Shown here: piece by piece, positions 18,548-27,040 of the stretch
Position numbering within the stretch: position 1 is the first letter of the stretch
Layout of the letters: each line of letters begins with the position of its first letter
Position numbers and translations under genes: made by a program
Origin: JAGQRJ01 sp041402045
GTDB lineage: Bacteria; Planctomycetota; J058
Assembly: GCA_041402045.1 (NCBI GenBank)
Contig: JAWKSZ010000033.1
Coordinates: 1-64,000 of the forward strand
Reading direction: 5' to 3'
Length of the DNA: 64,000 nt
The notes under the pieces: model-generated
Database searches by the model: none
What the model was told of the DNA's origin: nothing
What the model saw: only the letters and a program-made list of their open reading frames with translations

Positions 18548-19288
18548 CTACCGCGCGCCCGGGCCGTACCCGCGGCGGAGGGGCAGGCCGACCGCCTCCC
18601 ACACCACGCTCCAGGAGAGCTTGCTCTCGCCGACCCGGCGGTCGCGGAACACGATCGGGAGTTCGCGCACGCGGAGCCCGGCCCGGGCCGCGCGCAGGGC
18701 GACCTCGACCTGGAACGCGTAGCCGTCGCTGTGGGTCCCGCCCACGTCGATCGCCTCGAGGGTCCGGGTCCAGGCCACGCGGTAGCCGCTGGTCGGGTCG
18801 TGGAGCCCGCCGCCGAGGAACCAGCGCACGTAGCTCGCCGCGCCGCGGCTCAGGGCGCGACGCCCGAGGCCCCAGTCGGGGCAGCCGCCGCCGGGGACGT
18901 AGCGCGAGCCGAGCACGAGGTCCGCGTCCCGCGCCGCGGCGAACAGCGCCGGGAGGTAGAGCGGGTCGTGGCTCCCGTCGGCGTCGAGCTGGGCCACGAG
19001 GTCGTAGCCCCGCGCGAGGGCCCAGGCGAAACCCTCGCGGTAAGCGTGGCCCAGCCCGCGGGGGCCGGCGCGCTCGAGCACGTGCAGCTCGGGGTGCGCC
19101 CGGGCCCAGGTCCGGGCCAACTCCGCGGTCCCGTCGGCGCTCCGGTCGTCGATCACCAGCACGTCGAGCGCGCAGGGCAGGCGCGTGGCCTCCTTCACGA
19201 GCGACGCCAGGAGCCCGGGCAGGCTCTCGACCTCGTTCAGCGTGGGGACGCAGGCCAGCGCGCGCCGACCGAGGAGCGGGTCCGTCAC
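18548..19288 (-). CDS. GT2 glycosyltransferase, polyprenol monophosphomannose synthase type
   Basis: The 246-residue protein has RALACVPTLNEVESLPGLL, then VLVIDDRSADGTAELA and VAQLDADGSHDPLYLP. This QLDADGSHDP metal-binding motif and the later GSRYVPGGGCPDWGLGRR and DPTSGYRVA are characteristic of dolichol/polyprenol-phosphate mannose synthases. They load mannose on a polyprenyl phosphate for use outside the membrane. No C-terminal membrane domain is present, so it is of the short soluble type. GTG 19288 overlaps the stop of the preceding transferase by GTGA. The acceptor and sugar are inferred from family. Confidence 0.87.
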   Translation of the reverse strand: MTDPLLGRRALACVPTLNEVESLPGLLASLVKEATRLPCALDVLVIDDRSADGTAELARTWARAHPELHVLERAGPRGLGHAYREGFAWALARGYDLVAQLDADGSHDPLYLPALFAAARDADLVLGSRYVPGGGCPDWGLGRRALSRGAASYVRWFLGGGLHDPTSGYRVAWTRTLEAIDVGGTHSDGYAFQVEVALRAARAGLRVRELPIVFRDRRVGESKLSWSVVWEAVGLPLRRGYGPGAR

Positions 19289-19995
19289 CGGTAGAACCGC
19301 GCCAGCCGCGCGGGCGCGACCCCCAGGCGGAACGCGAGGCGGATCGCCCACATGCGCGCGACGGTGGCCGCGACCCCGCCCCGCTCCCAGCGCCGCGCGC
19401 TGGTGAGCACGGGCTCGGGCAGGAGCGCGGGGGCGCCCCCCGCCTCGCGCAGGCGGTCGACGAGCAGCAGGTCCTCGCACAGGGGCACCGGCGAGAAGCC
19501 GCCCAGCGCCTCGAACAGCGCGCGGCGCACGAACAGGCCTTGGTCCCCCGACGGCGTGGCGAAGGCGCGCGAGCGCAGGTTGATCCCGCCCTCGATCAGG
19601 CGGAACGCGCGGCCGGGGGCGGCGAGGACCACCGGCGAGTGCCCCCACTGCGCGGCGGGGCCCAGCGCCAGGATCCGGCGCAGGGCGTGGGGCGAGGGGC
19701 GGGTGTCCGCGTGCAGGAACAGCAGCCACTCGCCGCGCGCCGCGCGAGCCCCGGCGTTCTGCTGCGACGCGCGCCCCCGGGGCGCCTCGAGCACGCGCAC
19801 CCCCGGGCGCCGCGCCAGCTCGGCGGTCCCGTCGGCGCTCTCGCCGTCCACGAGCAGCAGCTCGCAGGCAGGGGTCCAGGCCGCGTCCAGGGCCGCGAAC
19901 AACCCCGGCAGCTCGCGGGCCTCGTTCCAGGCGGGGACGATCACGCTCAGCCGCGGCGCGGCCAGGGCGACGGGGGGCGCGAGGGCCTCGATCAC
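19285..19995 (-). CDS. GT2 glycosyltransferase, TIGR04283-like (selenodomain-associated type)
   Basis: The 236-residue protein starts VIEALAPPVALAAPRLSVIV at GTG 19995. PRLSVIVPAWNEARELPGLF and LLLVDGESADGTAELARRPG form the nucleotide-sugar binding fold. RGRASQQNAGARAARGEWLLF and LHADTRPSPHALRRI match the TIGR04283 group, where the metal-binding DxD is HADT. GDQGLFVRRALFEALGGF and LCEDLLLVDRLR complete the acceptor region. The enzyme's acceptor is unknown here. It overlaps both neighbours by four bases, giving the transcript MFS transporter - this gene - mannose synthase-like gene. Confidence 0.82.
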   Translation of the reverse strand: MIEALAPPVALAAPRLSVIVPAWNEARELPGLFAALDAAWTPACELLLVDGESADGTAELARRPGVRVLEAPRGRASQQNAGARAARGEWLLFLHADTRPSPHALRRILALGPAAQWGHSPVVLAAPGRAFRLIEGGINLRSRAFATPSGDQGLFVRRALFEALGGFSPVPLCEDLLLVDRLREAGGAPALLPEPVLTSARRWERGGVAATVARMWAIRLAFRLGVAPARLARFYR

Positions 19996-21365
19996 AGCGT
20001 CTCGGCGGCCGGCATGTCGCGGGGACGCAGGAGGAAGTAGACGACCACGCCCAGCACGAGCATGCCGCCGGCGCTGATCGCCATGCCGCGCACCGCCGTG
20101 TTCCCCCACTCCCCGCGAGCGGCGTCGGCCAGGATCCCGCCCACGAGGATCGCGACGCCGTTCAGGCCCTTGATCACGAAGTTGAACACGCCGAAGTAAA
20201 TGCTCACCGAGCCCGCGTGCTCCCCGGTGGTCGCGCAGGAGCTGATCGCCTCGCCCTCGAGCCCGAGGAGCACGGCAGCCATGGGGCCGCCGCAGCCGAA
20301 GCAGATCATGGCCGTGGTCCAGGCCGACCCGAGCAGCGGCAGCCCCAGCCCGGCAGCGCCGACGTAGACGACTCCCAGCAGCAAGGACGCGAGCACGACG
20401 GACCTCTCCCAGCCCAGCCGCCGCGAGAGCCAGGGCACCCCCACGAACGCCACGAACGCGGTCCCAATGAAGGGCGCCATGAGCAGCCCCACGTCGTCCA
20501 CGTCTCCGTGCAGGAGGCGCTCCGCAATGAACGGCGCCCCCGCGGTAATGAACGTGAAGGACATTTGCGACCCGGCGAACAGGCAGAGCACGGCCACGAA
20601 GCGCCGGTTCCTCAGGGACTGCCGGATCATGCTCCACAGCGACGGCGGGTCGGGGTCCGGCGGCGGCGGCGGCGGGAGGGTCGCGGGCGCGGCGAAGTAG
20701 GGCAGGACCATGCACAGCGCACAGGGGATCGCGAACGCGACGGACGCCAGGGTGTAGCCCAGCGGCTTGATCACGTAGCCGCTGCCGACGTTCACGACAG
20801 CGACCGCGAGGAAGGTCCCCAGCCCGAGCAGGTTCGAGAGCAGGGTGCGCTCGCGGACGTCGCCGCCGGAGTAGTCCTCGATCAGGGTCCAGTAGGGGAT
20901 CGCGTAGAACGTGTAGCCCACGAAGAACACGAACATGCCCGCGATCAGGAGGCCCCAGCGCAGGGCCGGCGACATGCCGTGGGCGGGGAGGAAGGTCAGC
21001 GCCAGGCCGACGGCGGGGATCCAGAACGCCCCCCACAGGAGCGTGCGCCGCTCGCGCCCCTTGCGCACCCAGGCCTCGCTCAGCCCGCCGGCCAGGGGGT
21101 CGGTCACGCCGTCGAAGATCCGGAACAGGAACACCGTGGTCCCGACGAGCGCCGCCGAGAACAGGAAGCTGTGCCCGAGGGAGTCGGGCAGGCTGCTCGC
21201 GCTGCTCGACTGGGCGAGCTGATCGCCCGCGCGCACGAACCACGAGTAGAAGAACCGGTCGGGCTCCTCCTCCGGATACTTCACGATCCAGGAGAAGAAG
21301 AACCGGGCCAGGCCCATGATCCCGAGCTGCCCGCAGAGGAACAGCACCCGCCGCCAGAGGTTCAC
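19992..21365 (-). CDS. MFS transporter, GPH (sugar:cation symporter)-like
   Basis: The 457-residue membrane protein has about twelve hydrophobic segments. FRIFDGVTDPLAGGLSEAW is the conserved first-half motif of the glycoside-pentoside-hexuronide family (D-x-x-x-D-P). ERTLLSNLLGLGTFLAVAVV and the proline-rich PPPPPPDPDPP cytoplasmic loop between the two halves are also seen. CFGCGGPMAAVLLGLEGEAI and FNFVIKGLNGVAILVGGILA lie in the second half. Substrate cannot be assigned; a glycoside or lipid-linked sugar would fit the two glycosyltransferases translated from the same message. Confidence 0.82.
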   Translation of the reverse strand: MNLWRRVLFLCGQLGIMGLARFFFSWIVKYPEEEPDRFFYSWFVRAGDQLAQSSSASSLPDSLGHSFLFSAALVGTTVFLFRIFDGVTDPLAGGLSEAWVRKGRERRTLLWGAFWIPAVGLALTFLPAHGMSPALRWGLLIAGMFVFFVGYTFYAIPYWTLIEDYSGGDVRERTLLSNLLGLGTFLAVAVVNVGSGYVIKPLGYTLASVAFAIPCALCMVLPYFAAPATLPPPPPPDPDPPSLWSMIRQSLRNRRFVAVLCLFAGSQMSFTFITAGAPFIAERLLHGDVDDVGLLMAPFIGTAFVAFVGVPWLSRRLGWERSVVLASLLLGVVYVGAAGLGLPLLGSAWTTAMICFGCGGPMAAVLLGLEGEAISSCATTGEHAGSVSIYFGVFNFVIKGLNGVAILVGGILADAARGEWGNTAVRGMAISAGGMLVLGVVVYFLLRPRDMPAAETL

Positions 21366-21447
21366 GCCGAGCTCCTCCGCGACGTCGCGCGCTCCCAGGT
21401 GCTCACGGGGACGCGTCGCTCGCCCCTGGGCGGAGCGTCTTCCCTAC

Positions 21448-21536
21448 GTGCAAGGGCGCGATCCCGAGTGCTCGGCTCACCGAGCAGCGGTCTCGCGCTC
21501 CCCCCATACCCAGCACTCGGGATCACGCCCTTGCAC
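21448..21536. terminator. Long hairpin touching the purH stop codon
   Basis: Arms GTGCAAGGGCGCGATCCCGAGTGCT (21448 onward, one mismatch) and its complement at 21512-21536 form about 25 bp around a 39-base loop. The right arm ends on the base beside the purH stop (21537-21539). A terminator or 3'-stabilising structure for purH is likely. Confidence 0.55.
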
Positions 21537-23084
21537 CTAGTGGCGGAACACGCGGGTGCCGGTGAGCACCATGGCGACGCCCAGCTCGTCCGCGCGGGCG
21601 ATCACCTCGGCGTCCTTCTTGGAGCCGCCCGGGTGCACGACCGCGGTGACCCCGGCCGCGTGGGCGACCTCGACCCCGTCGGGGAACGGGAAGAACGCGT
21701 CGCTGGCGAGCACGGCGCCCTGGGCGCGGTCCCCCGCCTTCTTGGCCGCGATCTCGACGGCGTCGACCCGCGAGGGCTGCCCGCCGCCGACGCCGACCAG
21801 GGCCGTGCCCTGGGCGAGGGCGATCGCGTTGCTGCGCACGTAGCGCACGCAGCGCCAGGCGAAGCGCAGGGCGGCGTCCTCCGCGGGGGTCGGCGTGCGC
21901 TGGCTCACGACCTCCCAGGTCGCCGGGGGCGCGGTGTCCTCGTCCTGGACCACGAGCCCGCCAGACACCGAGCGCAGCGTCAGCGCCGCGGGGGCCGGGC
22001 GGGCCTCGATCAGGCGCGTGGTCTTGCCCCAGCCCTTGCGCGCGCGGATCCGGGCCACGGCGTCGGGGGTGAAGCTCGGGGCCACGACGCCCTCCACGAA
22101 CGGGCGCTCGACCAGGGCCTCGGCCAGCGCCAGGTCCACGGGGACGTTGAAGCCCACGATCGAGCCGAAGGCCGAGACCGGGTCGCCGGCCCAGGCCAGC
22201 TCCAGGGCGCGGGCGGGGTCGGGGTCGGTGGCCGCGCCGCAGGGCCCGGCGTGCTTGATCACGCACGCGCCCGGGGCCTCGAGCTCGGCGGTCAGGCACA
22301 GCGCCGCGTCAGCGTCGAGGTAGTTGGTCGTGCTCAGGCCCTTGGAGCCCTCGAGCAGGCGCAGCCCGCCCAGGCCGGCGGCGGCGGTGGGGTAGAACGC
22401 CGCGCGCTGGTGCGGGTTCTCGCCGTAGCGCAGGGGCTCGGCGGGGCCGACCGAGAGCTCGAGCTGCGCGGGGAAGGCCGCGTCGTCTGCGCTGTCCTCG
22501 AAGCGGGCGCGCAGCGTGGCCTCGATCGCGCGGTCGTAGTCGCGGGTGCGGGCGAAGGCCGCGAGCGCGAAGCGCCGCCGGGCCGCGATCCCGACCTCGC
22601 CGGTCTCCTGCCACTCGCCGAGGAACGCCGGGTAGTGCTCGGGGCCCGGGAGCACCACGACCCGCTCGTGGCTCTTGGCCGCGGCGCGCAGCAGGCAGGG
22701 CCCGCCAATGTCGACCTCCTCGATCAGCTCCGGGAGCGCCGAGCCCTTGGCCGCGGCCTCCTCGAAGCGGTAGAGGTTGACCACCACCAGGTCGAAGGGC
22801 TCGATCCCCAGCTCGCTGAGCACCGGCTGGTCCTGGGGCAGCCGCGCGAGGATCCCGCCGTGGATCCGCGGGTGCAGGGTCTTGACCCGCCCGTCGAGGA
22901 TCTCGGGGTGCTCGGTGACCTGGCTCACGTCCTGGACCTCGAGCCCCGCCGCGCGCAGCGCGCGCGCCGTGCCGCCGGTCGAGACCAGGGTCACCCCCCG
23001 CGCCGCCAGCGCCTGCGCCAGGGGCACGAGCTCGCGCTTGTCGGCCACGCTCAACAGCGCGCGGCGGATCGCGACCCCGCTCAT
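21537..23084 (-). CDS. purH: Bifunctional AICAR transformylase / IMP cyclohydrolase
   Basis: The 515-residue enzyme catalyses the last two steps of IMP synthesis. The N-terminal cyclohydrolase shows RRALLSVADKRELVPLAQ, LVSTGGTARALRAAG, RVKTLHPRIHGGIL and VVVNLYRFEEA. The transformylase half shows LRYGENPHQRAAFY, CVIKHAGPCGAAT, GDPVSAFGSIVGFN and VGGGQPSRVDAVEIA, followed by DAFFPFPDGVE and TGTRVFRH. Length and motifs are normal. Its ATG overlaps the stop of the CBS-domain gene by four bases, so the two are co-translated. The genetic link of purH with a CBS protein is noteworthy because CBS pairs often sense adenylates. Confidence 0.95.
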   Translation of the reverse strand: MSGVAIRRALLSVADKRELVPLAQALAARGVTLVSTGGTARALRAAGLEVQDVSQVTEHPEILDGRVKTLHPRIHGGILARLPQDQPVLSELGIEPFDLVVVNLYRFEEAAAKGSALPELIEEVDIGGPCLLRAAAKSHERVVVLPGPEHYPAFLGEWQETGEVGIAARRRFALAAFARTRDYDRAIEATLRARFEDSADDAAFPAQLELSVGPAEPLRYGENPHQRAAFYPTAAAGLGGLRLLEGSKGLSTTNYLDADAALCLTAELEAPGACVIKHAGPCGAATDPDPARALELAWAGDPVSAFGSIVGFNVPVDLALAEALVERPFVEGVVAPSFTPDAVARIRARKGWGKTTRLIEARPAPAALTLRSVSGGLVVQDEDTAPPATWEVVSQRTPTPAEDAALRFAWRCVRYVRSNAIALAQGTALVGVGGGQPSRVDAVEIAAKKAGDRAQGAVLASDAFFPFPDGVEVAHAAGVTAVVHPGGSKKDAEVIARADELGVAMVLTGTRVFRH

Positions 23085-23647
23085 TCCGTGGGCCCCTGAC
23101 CGATCCCGCCCTGACTCACCGGGCCGCCGCGCAGGTACTGGCCGAAGCTGCGGGCAATGTCGCCCACGGTGATCAGCCCGATCACGCGCTTGTCCTCGTC
23201 GACGACCACCACGCGGTGCACGCCCTTCCAAGCCATGGTCTCGCACACCGCGTCCAGGGGCTCGCTCGCCGGACAGCTGATCGTGACCGGGCTCATGAGC
23301 TCCTGGACCGAGCGCTCGAGGAGCCCCGTGACCATGCGCCCCACCGCCGGCGCGTCCCCGGGCGCGCTGGTGCGGTCGAGCAGGCGCGACGTGGCGCGGT
23401 CCCGCGGCGGCTGGCCCTTCTTGGGGATCCGCATTTCGCTCGAGCCGTGGGGCAAGAGCGAGTAGGTCAGCGCGCGCAGAATGTCGGTCTCGGAGATCAC
23501 CCCCCGCGCGCAGTAGTCCTCGTCGACCACCGGCACGCCGGAGAAGTGGCTGACCCGGAACAGGTGGATCAGCTCCTCGATCTTCATGCGCAGGGGAACG
23601 CAGGTGGGTTTGGGCGTCATGACGTCGCCCGCGGTCAGACCGGCCAT
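23081..23647 (-). CDS. CBS-domain pair protein
   Basis: The 188-residue protein consists of two CBS motifs joined by a longer charged linker. The first is VMTPKPTCVPLRMKIEELIH through GVPVVDEDYCARGVISETDI. The second runs VQELMSPVTISCPASEPLDA to HRVVVVDEDKRVIGLITVGD. CBS pairs bind AMP, ATP or S-adenosyl compounds and regulate partner proteins. No effector domain is attached. The linker (PKKGQPPRDRATSRLLDRTS) is atypical. It is translated directly before purH, so a purine-status sensor is a fair inference. A minus-strand TAGGAT lies 21 bases before the start. Confidence 0.88.
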   Translation of the reverse strand: MAGLTAGDVMTPKPTCVPLRMKIEELIHLFRVSHFSGVPVVDEDYCARGVISETDILRALTYSLLPHGSSEMRIPKKGQPPRDRATSRLLDRTSAPGDAPAVGRMVTGLLERSVQELMSPVTISCPASEPLDAVCETMAWKGVHRVVVVDEDKRVIGLITVGDIARSFGQYLRGGPVSQGGIGQGPTE

Positions 23648-23668
23648 GGGGTGCCTCGCAGGACCGGG

Positions 23669-23674
23669 ATCCTA
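23669..23674 (-). promoter_or_regulatory. Candidate -10 element of the CBS-purH operon
   Basis: TAGGAT on the minus strand, 21 bases before the ATG at 23647. Confidence 0.35.
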
Positions 23675-23714
23675 CCAGGGCCCGCCAGGACCCGCGCCGC
23701 GCCGGGGGCTGGCC

Positions 23715-25040
23715 TCAGCCCTCCGCCAGCCGGTCGGCGAGGTAGTCGACCCGGGCCCGGTCGAGCTCGCGCACCAGCGCCTCGCGCTGGGCCTGCAGCG
23801 CGCGGCGGGTCTCGGGCCCCAGCCGCCGCGCGGCGCGGCGCACGCTGCGCCGCCGGCGGCGCGCGGCCAGGGCCTCGAGCCACAGCAGCGCAATGAACCC
23901 AGTCAGGGGCAGGGTCGCCAGATACGGCCCCGCGGCGTACCAGCCGCCGAGCTGGTAGATCCCCCAGGTCTGCCCGGCGTAGCACAGGCCCAGCGCCAGG
24001 AGCCCCACGAGCAGCTTGACCGTGGACGTGTAGAGCCGCTCGGGCCCCAGCACGCCGACCACGAACCGCGGGAGCTGGTAGTAGAGCAGGTGGTTCACCG
24101 CGCCCCACACGGCGAAGGGCGCCGCGGCCCAGAACGCGAGGTCGTCCTGGGGGCGGGGGGCCTTCTGCCGGCGCAGGGCGCGGTCGTCGATCCCCGCCGC
24201 CTCCAGCGCGCGGGCGTAGTCGGCGAGCTGCGCCTGGACCTGGGCCACCCGCTCGGGGTCGCGCTCGGCGAAGGCGCTGACCGCGCGCGCGATCGCCGCC
24301 GTCGCCGCCAGCCGCCCGCCGATCTCGTGCTCGACCCGCTGCCCGTAGAGCCGGTCGAGCTGGGCCACCAGCGGGTCGAGCTCGGGCCGCGCCACGTGCA
24401 CGACCTCGGGCTCGAGGGCGTCCTTGACCGCCGTCGTCAGCGCCCGGGCCGGGGCGAAGGGGTCGTCGGCGGTGTCCTGCGCGGCGAAGGGGCGCACGTC
24501 GATCGGCGGAGTGAACGCCACCCGCGCCCGGCTGCGGAAGGTGTCCCGCGCGTCGTAGATCAGGGCGACCGGGACCACGTAGACCGGCTCCTCCGTGCGC
24601 GCCTGCGCGCCGAGGGCGATCCGCGCCAGGCCGGTCTTGAGCCGCATGAGCCGGGGCTCCTCCTGACTGACCCCCTCCGGGAAGATCAGCACCGCGTCGC
24701 CCTGGGCCACCGCCAGCTCGCAGGCGTCCAGCGTCTGCTGGTTGTCGACGCCCTCCTCCTGCGGGCCGTCCTGACGGCGCGCGATCGGGACCGCGTTCAG
24801 CGCGCGCAAGAGCGGGCCGGCGGGCCCCTTGAACAGGGTGGCCTTGGCCACGAAGCGCAGGGTGCGGTCGAGGTGCGCGGCGACGAGCAGCACGTCGATC
24901 AGGGTGTTGGGGTGGTTGGGCGCGAGGAGCAGCGGCCCGCTGCGGGGCACGTCCTCCGCGCCCTCGAGCTCGAGCTCGCGGAAGTAGACCCGCAGCGCGT
25001 GGCGGACGAGCGGACGCAGCACCGTATGCAGCACGGGCAC
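23715..25040 (-). CDS. PlsC-type acyltransferase with a C-terminal membrane region
   Basis: The 441-residue protein has the glycerolipid acyltransferase motifs: LLLAPNHPNTLIDVLLV (catalytic His and Asp), FVAKATLFKGPAGPLLRALN, LIFPEGVSQEEPRL (substrate-binding FPEG) and YVVPVALIYD. This places it with bacterial and eukaryote-like glycerol-phosphate acyltransferases. The His-x5-Asp spacing matches the NHxNxxID subtype. The C-terminal half contains hydrophobic stretches (VKLLVGLLALGLCYAG; YLATLPLTGFIALLWLEALA) and a strongly basic tail (RRRRRSVRRAARR). Substrate is unknown; phospholipid synthesis or remodelling is likely. It follows the preceding gene after three bases. Confidence 0.85.
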   Translation of the reverse strand: MPVLHTVLRPLVRHALRVYFRELELEGAEDVPRSGPLLLAPNHPNTLIDVLLVAAHLDRTLRFVAKATLFKGPAGPLLRALNAVPIARRQDGPQEEGVDNQQTLDACELAVAQGDAVLIFPEGVSQEEPRLMRLKTGLARIALGAQARTEEPVYVVPVALIYDARDTFRSRARVAFTPPIDVRPFAAQDTADDPFAPARALTTAVKDALEPEVVHVARPELDPLVAQLDRLYGQRVEHEIGGRLAATAAIARAVSAFAERDPERVAQVQAQLADYARALEAAGIDDRALRRQKAPRPQDDLAFWAAAPFAVWGAVNHLLYYQLPRFVVGVLGPERLYTSTVKLLVGLLALGLCYAGQTWGIYQLGGWYAAGPYLATLPLTGFIALLWLEALAARRRRRSVRRAARRLGPETRRALQAQREALVRELDRARVDYLADRLAEG

Positions 25041-25043
25041 GGC

Positions 25044-25922
25044 CTAGCTCGCGTCCGGCGCGGGGTCCGCCGGCTCGTCGTCGGCAGGTTCCTCCGACTC
25101 GGCGAGGGCGCGCTCGAGGCCGTAGCCCACGCCCCGGGGCGCCAGGGCGTAGGGGGTGTCCGCCAGCAGCCGGCGCAGCTTGCCGTAGGCCGCCTCGAGC
25201 CGGCCCAGGGCCCCGGGGTCGCGCCAGGTCTCCGCCGCGTCCGCCTGGCAGGCGACGAGCAGGCTCGCCCCGTCCGGGAAGCCCGCGCCCGCGAGCAGGA
25301 CCCGCGCCAGGGAGATCAGGGTCGGCGCGCGGGTCTGGGTCAGGGCCTCGAGGTGCGCGTCCTGGGCCTGCTGCGCCCGGCGATCGGCCAGGCACCAGGG
25401 CAAGAGCTGCTCGGCGTCGAAGCGCTCGAGCAGGTCCTCGAGCCGCGCGAGGAACGCCGTCGGGGTCGGGCGCAGCACGAGGTGGCGGAACTCGAAGGCG
25501 AGCTCGCGCACCTGGGCCGCGATCGGGATCTGGCTGGCGACGTCGAGCAGGCGCACCCGGGCCAACGCCGGCTGCAGCCCGCCGCCGACGTCGGGGTCGG
25601 CGCAGCCCAGGGCCAGGGCGGCGAGGGTGCAGGCGGTGCGCTCGGCGGAGCCGCCGCTGGGGTCGGCGCCCTCGCGCACGAGGAGCAGCCCCAGCGCGGT
25701 GCGCCCCAGCCGCGCGCCGTCGTCCCCCGCGGGCCCGCCCAGGACCTCGGACCAGGCCTCCCCGCGCAGGAAGCCGGCGAGCTCCTCGTCGCAGCGCCCG
25801 TCGAGGGCCTGGAGCGCCAGCCAGGCGGCGTCCTCCGCGAGCACGTCGCGCCCCGACTCGCGCCGGTCGAGGGCGAGGTGGGCCAGCACGCGCTCCACGA
25901 GGTCGTCGTCCGCGTCGTTCAC
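25044..25922 (-). CDS. Hypothetical protein, acidic helical, function unknown
   Basis: I do not recognise a family. The GTG at 25922 gives about 292 residues (VNDADDDLVERVLAHLALDR); an ATG at 25979 would add 19. The protein is predominantly Ala/Leu/Glu/Arg helix (LALQALDGRCDEELAGFLRG; FLARLEDLLERFDAEQLLPW) with an acidic C-terminus (AESEEPADDEPADPAPD). No signal peptide, membrane segment or catalytic motif is evident. It ends three bases before the acyltransferase start, so the two form an operon. A 17-bp palindrome lies immediately upstream of the GTG. Confidence 0.6.
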   Translation of the reverse strand: MNDADDDLVERVLAHLALDRRESGRDVLAEDAAWLALQALDGRCDEELAGFLRGEAWSEVLGGPAGDDGARLGRTALGLLLVREGADPSGGSAERTACTLAALALGCADPDVGGGLQPALARVRLLDVASQIPIAAQVRELAFEFRHLVLRPTPTAFLARLEDLLERFDAEQLLPWCLADRRAQQAQDAHLEALTQTRAPTLISLARVLLAGAGFPDGASLLVACQADAAETWRDPGALGRLEAAYGKLRRLLADTPYALAPRGVGYGLERALAESEEPADDEPADPAPDAS

Positions 25923-25926
25923 CCCC

Positions 25927-25943
25927 CAAGTGTTCCACACTTG
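25927..25943. promoter_or_regulatory. 17-bp palindrome in a divergent promoter region
   Basis: CAAGTGT-TCC-ACACTTG has perfect 7-bp arms. It lies between the leftward acyltransferase operon and the rightward kinase-like gene and could be an operator. If the upstream ATG at 25979 is used it would be inside the coding region. Confidence 0.35.
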
Positions 25944-25973
25944 CCCCGGCGCCGTCAGCGGCCGGTGGCTGAG

Positions 25974-25979
25974 TAGCAT
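25974..25979 (+). promoter_or_regulatory. Candidate -10 element (TAGCAT)
   Basis: TAGCAT within TGAGTAGCATG, 49 bases before the ATG at 26029. The same 9-base context GAGTAGCAT recurs before the gene at 63015. Confidence 0.3.
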
Positions 25980-26028
25980 GACGCCCCCGCCCGGGCTCCG
26001 CGTCGGAGGGGGAGCCGAGGAGGCAGCC

Positions 26029-26898
26029 ATGAGCGAGCTGGACCCCGCCGACCGCGCGCGGCTCGAGGCCACCCTGGGGACGCGCGTGCGCGCGGCGCGC
26101 CCGATCCACCGCGGCTACACCCCGGCCCAGCGCTGGCTCCTGACCCTCGCCGACGGGCGCAGCGCCTTCGCCAAGGTCGGGGTCGACGCCAACACCGCCG
26201 GCTGGCTCCGGACCGAGCGCGAGCTCTACGCTGCGCTGGCGGGGTCGGCGTTCCTCCCCCGACTCCTCGGCTTCGTGGACGACCCCGCGCGCCCCGCCCT
26301 CGTGCTCGAGGACCTCTCCGCCGCCCACTGGCCGCCGCCCTGGACCCGGCCCCAGGTCGACGCGGTGCTCGCGGCCCTCGAGGCCGTGCACGCGCAGCGG
26401 CTGCCCCTGGCGCCGATCGGGTTCATGGGGGGCAGCTTCGACGGCTGGACCCAGGTCGCCCAGGACCCGGCGCCGTTCCTCGGGCTCGAGCTCTGCTCCC
26501 CCGCCTGGCTGGAGGCCGAGCTCCCGACGCTGCTCGCCGCGGAGGCCGAGGCCGAGCTCGGGGGGGACGCGCTCCTGCACTTCGACGTGCGCAGCGACAA
26601 CCTCTGCCTGCGCGACGGGCGCGCGCTGTTGATCGACTGGAACCACGCCTGCTGCGGGAACCCCGAGGTCGACCTCGCGTTCTTCCTCCCGAGCCTCGCC
26701 GCCGAGGGCGGCCCGCCCCCCGAGGCGCTGCTCCCCGGGCGGCCCGCGCTGGCCGCGCTGATCAGCGGGTTCTTCGCGGCGCGGGCCGGGCTCCCGGTGA
26801 TTCCGCACGCCCCGCGGGTGCGCGAGATCCAGCGCCTGCAGCTCGAGGCCGCGCTGCCCTGGGCGGTGCGCGCGCTGGGGCTCTCCGCGCCGCGCTGA
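26029..26898 (+). CDS. Aminoglycoside phosphotransferase-fold kinase-like protein
   Basis: The 289-residue protein has the protein-kinase-like fold of the APH/choline kinase superfamily. FAKVGVD supplies a nucleotide-binding lysine, LVLEDLS the hinge, LLHFDVRSDNLCLRDG the catalytic HxDxxxxN loop and LLIDWNHACCGNPEVDLAFF the metal-binding Asp. Family members phosphorylate small molecules such as choline, methylthioribose, homoserine or antibiotics. The substrate is not apparent, and resistance should not be assumed. A GAGGAGGC ribosome site precedes the ATG. A hairpin follows the stop. Confidence 0.82.
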   Translation: MSELDPADRARLEATLGTRVRAARPIHRGYTPAQRWLLTLADGRSAFAKVGVDANTAGWLRTERELYAALAGSAFLPRLLGFVDDPARPALVLEDLSAAHWPPPWTRPQVDAVLAALEAVHAQRLPLAPIGFMGGSFDGWTQVAQDPAPFLGLELCSPAWLEAELPTLLAAEAEAELGGDALLHFDVRSDNLCLRDGRALLIDWNHACCGNPEVDLAFFLPSLAAEGGPPPEALLPGRPALAALISGFFAARAGLPVIPHAPRVREIQRLQLEAALPWAVRALGLSAPR

Positions 26899-26903
26899 GC
26901 GGG

Positions 26904-26937
26904 GACAGCCCTGTCCCTCGCCAGGGACCGGGCTGTC
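26904..26937 (+). terminator. Hairpin after the APH-like gene
   Basis: GACAGCCC-GTCCC pairs with GGGAC-GGGCTGTC around a short loop, six bases after the stop. No T-run follows. Confidence 0.55.
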
Positions 26938-27040
26938 TGCGCCGCAGCGCCCCCAGCGGGTTAGCCGCGCGGCCTGGGGCTTGCACGGGAGAGGGCAAAC
27001 GTCGCCGCGATCCCGCGCGACCCCAGCCCAGGGAGGCTCC

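Noticed and set aside
20217..23099. 960-codon antisense frame across the MFS and purH genes
   Set aside because: It crosses the intergenic hairpin and is antisense to two genes with strong family motifs; a shadow frame.
26029..26898. Antibiotic-resistance aminoglycoside phosphotransferase
   Set aside because: Only the generic kinase-fold motifs are present; the superfamily has many metabolic members, so resistance is not supported.
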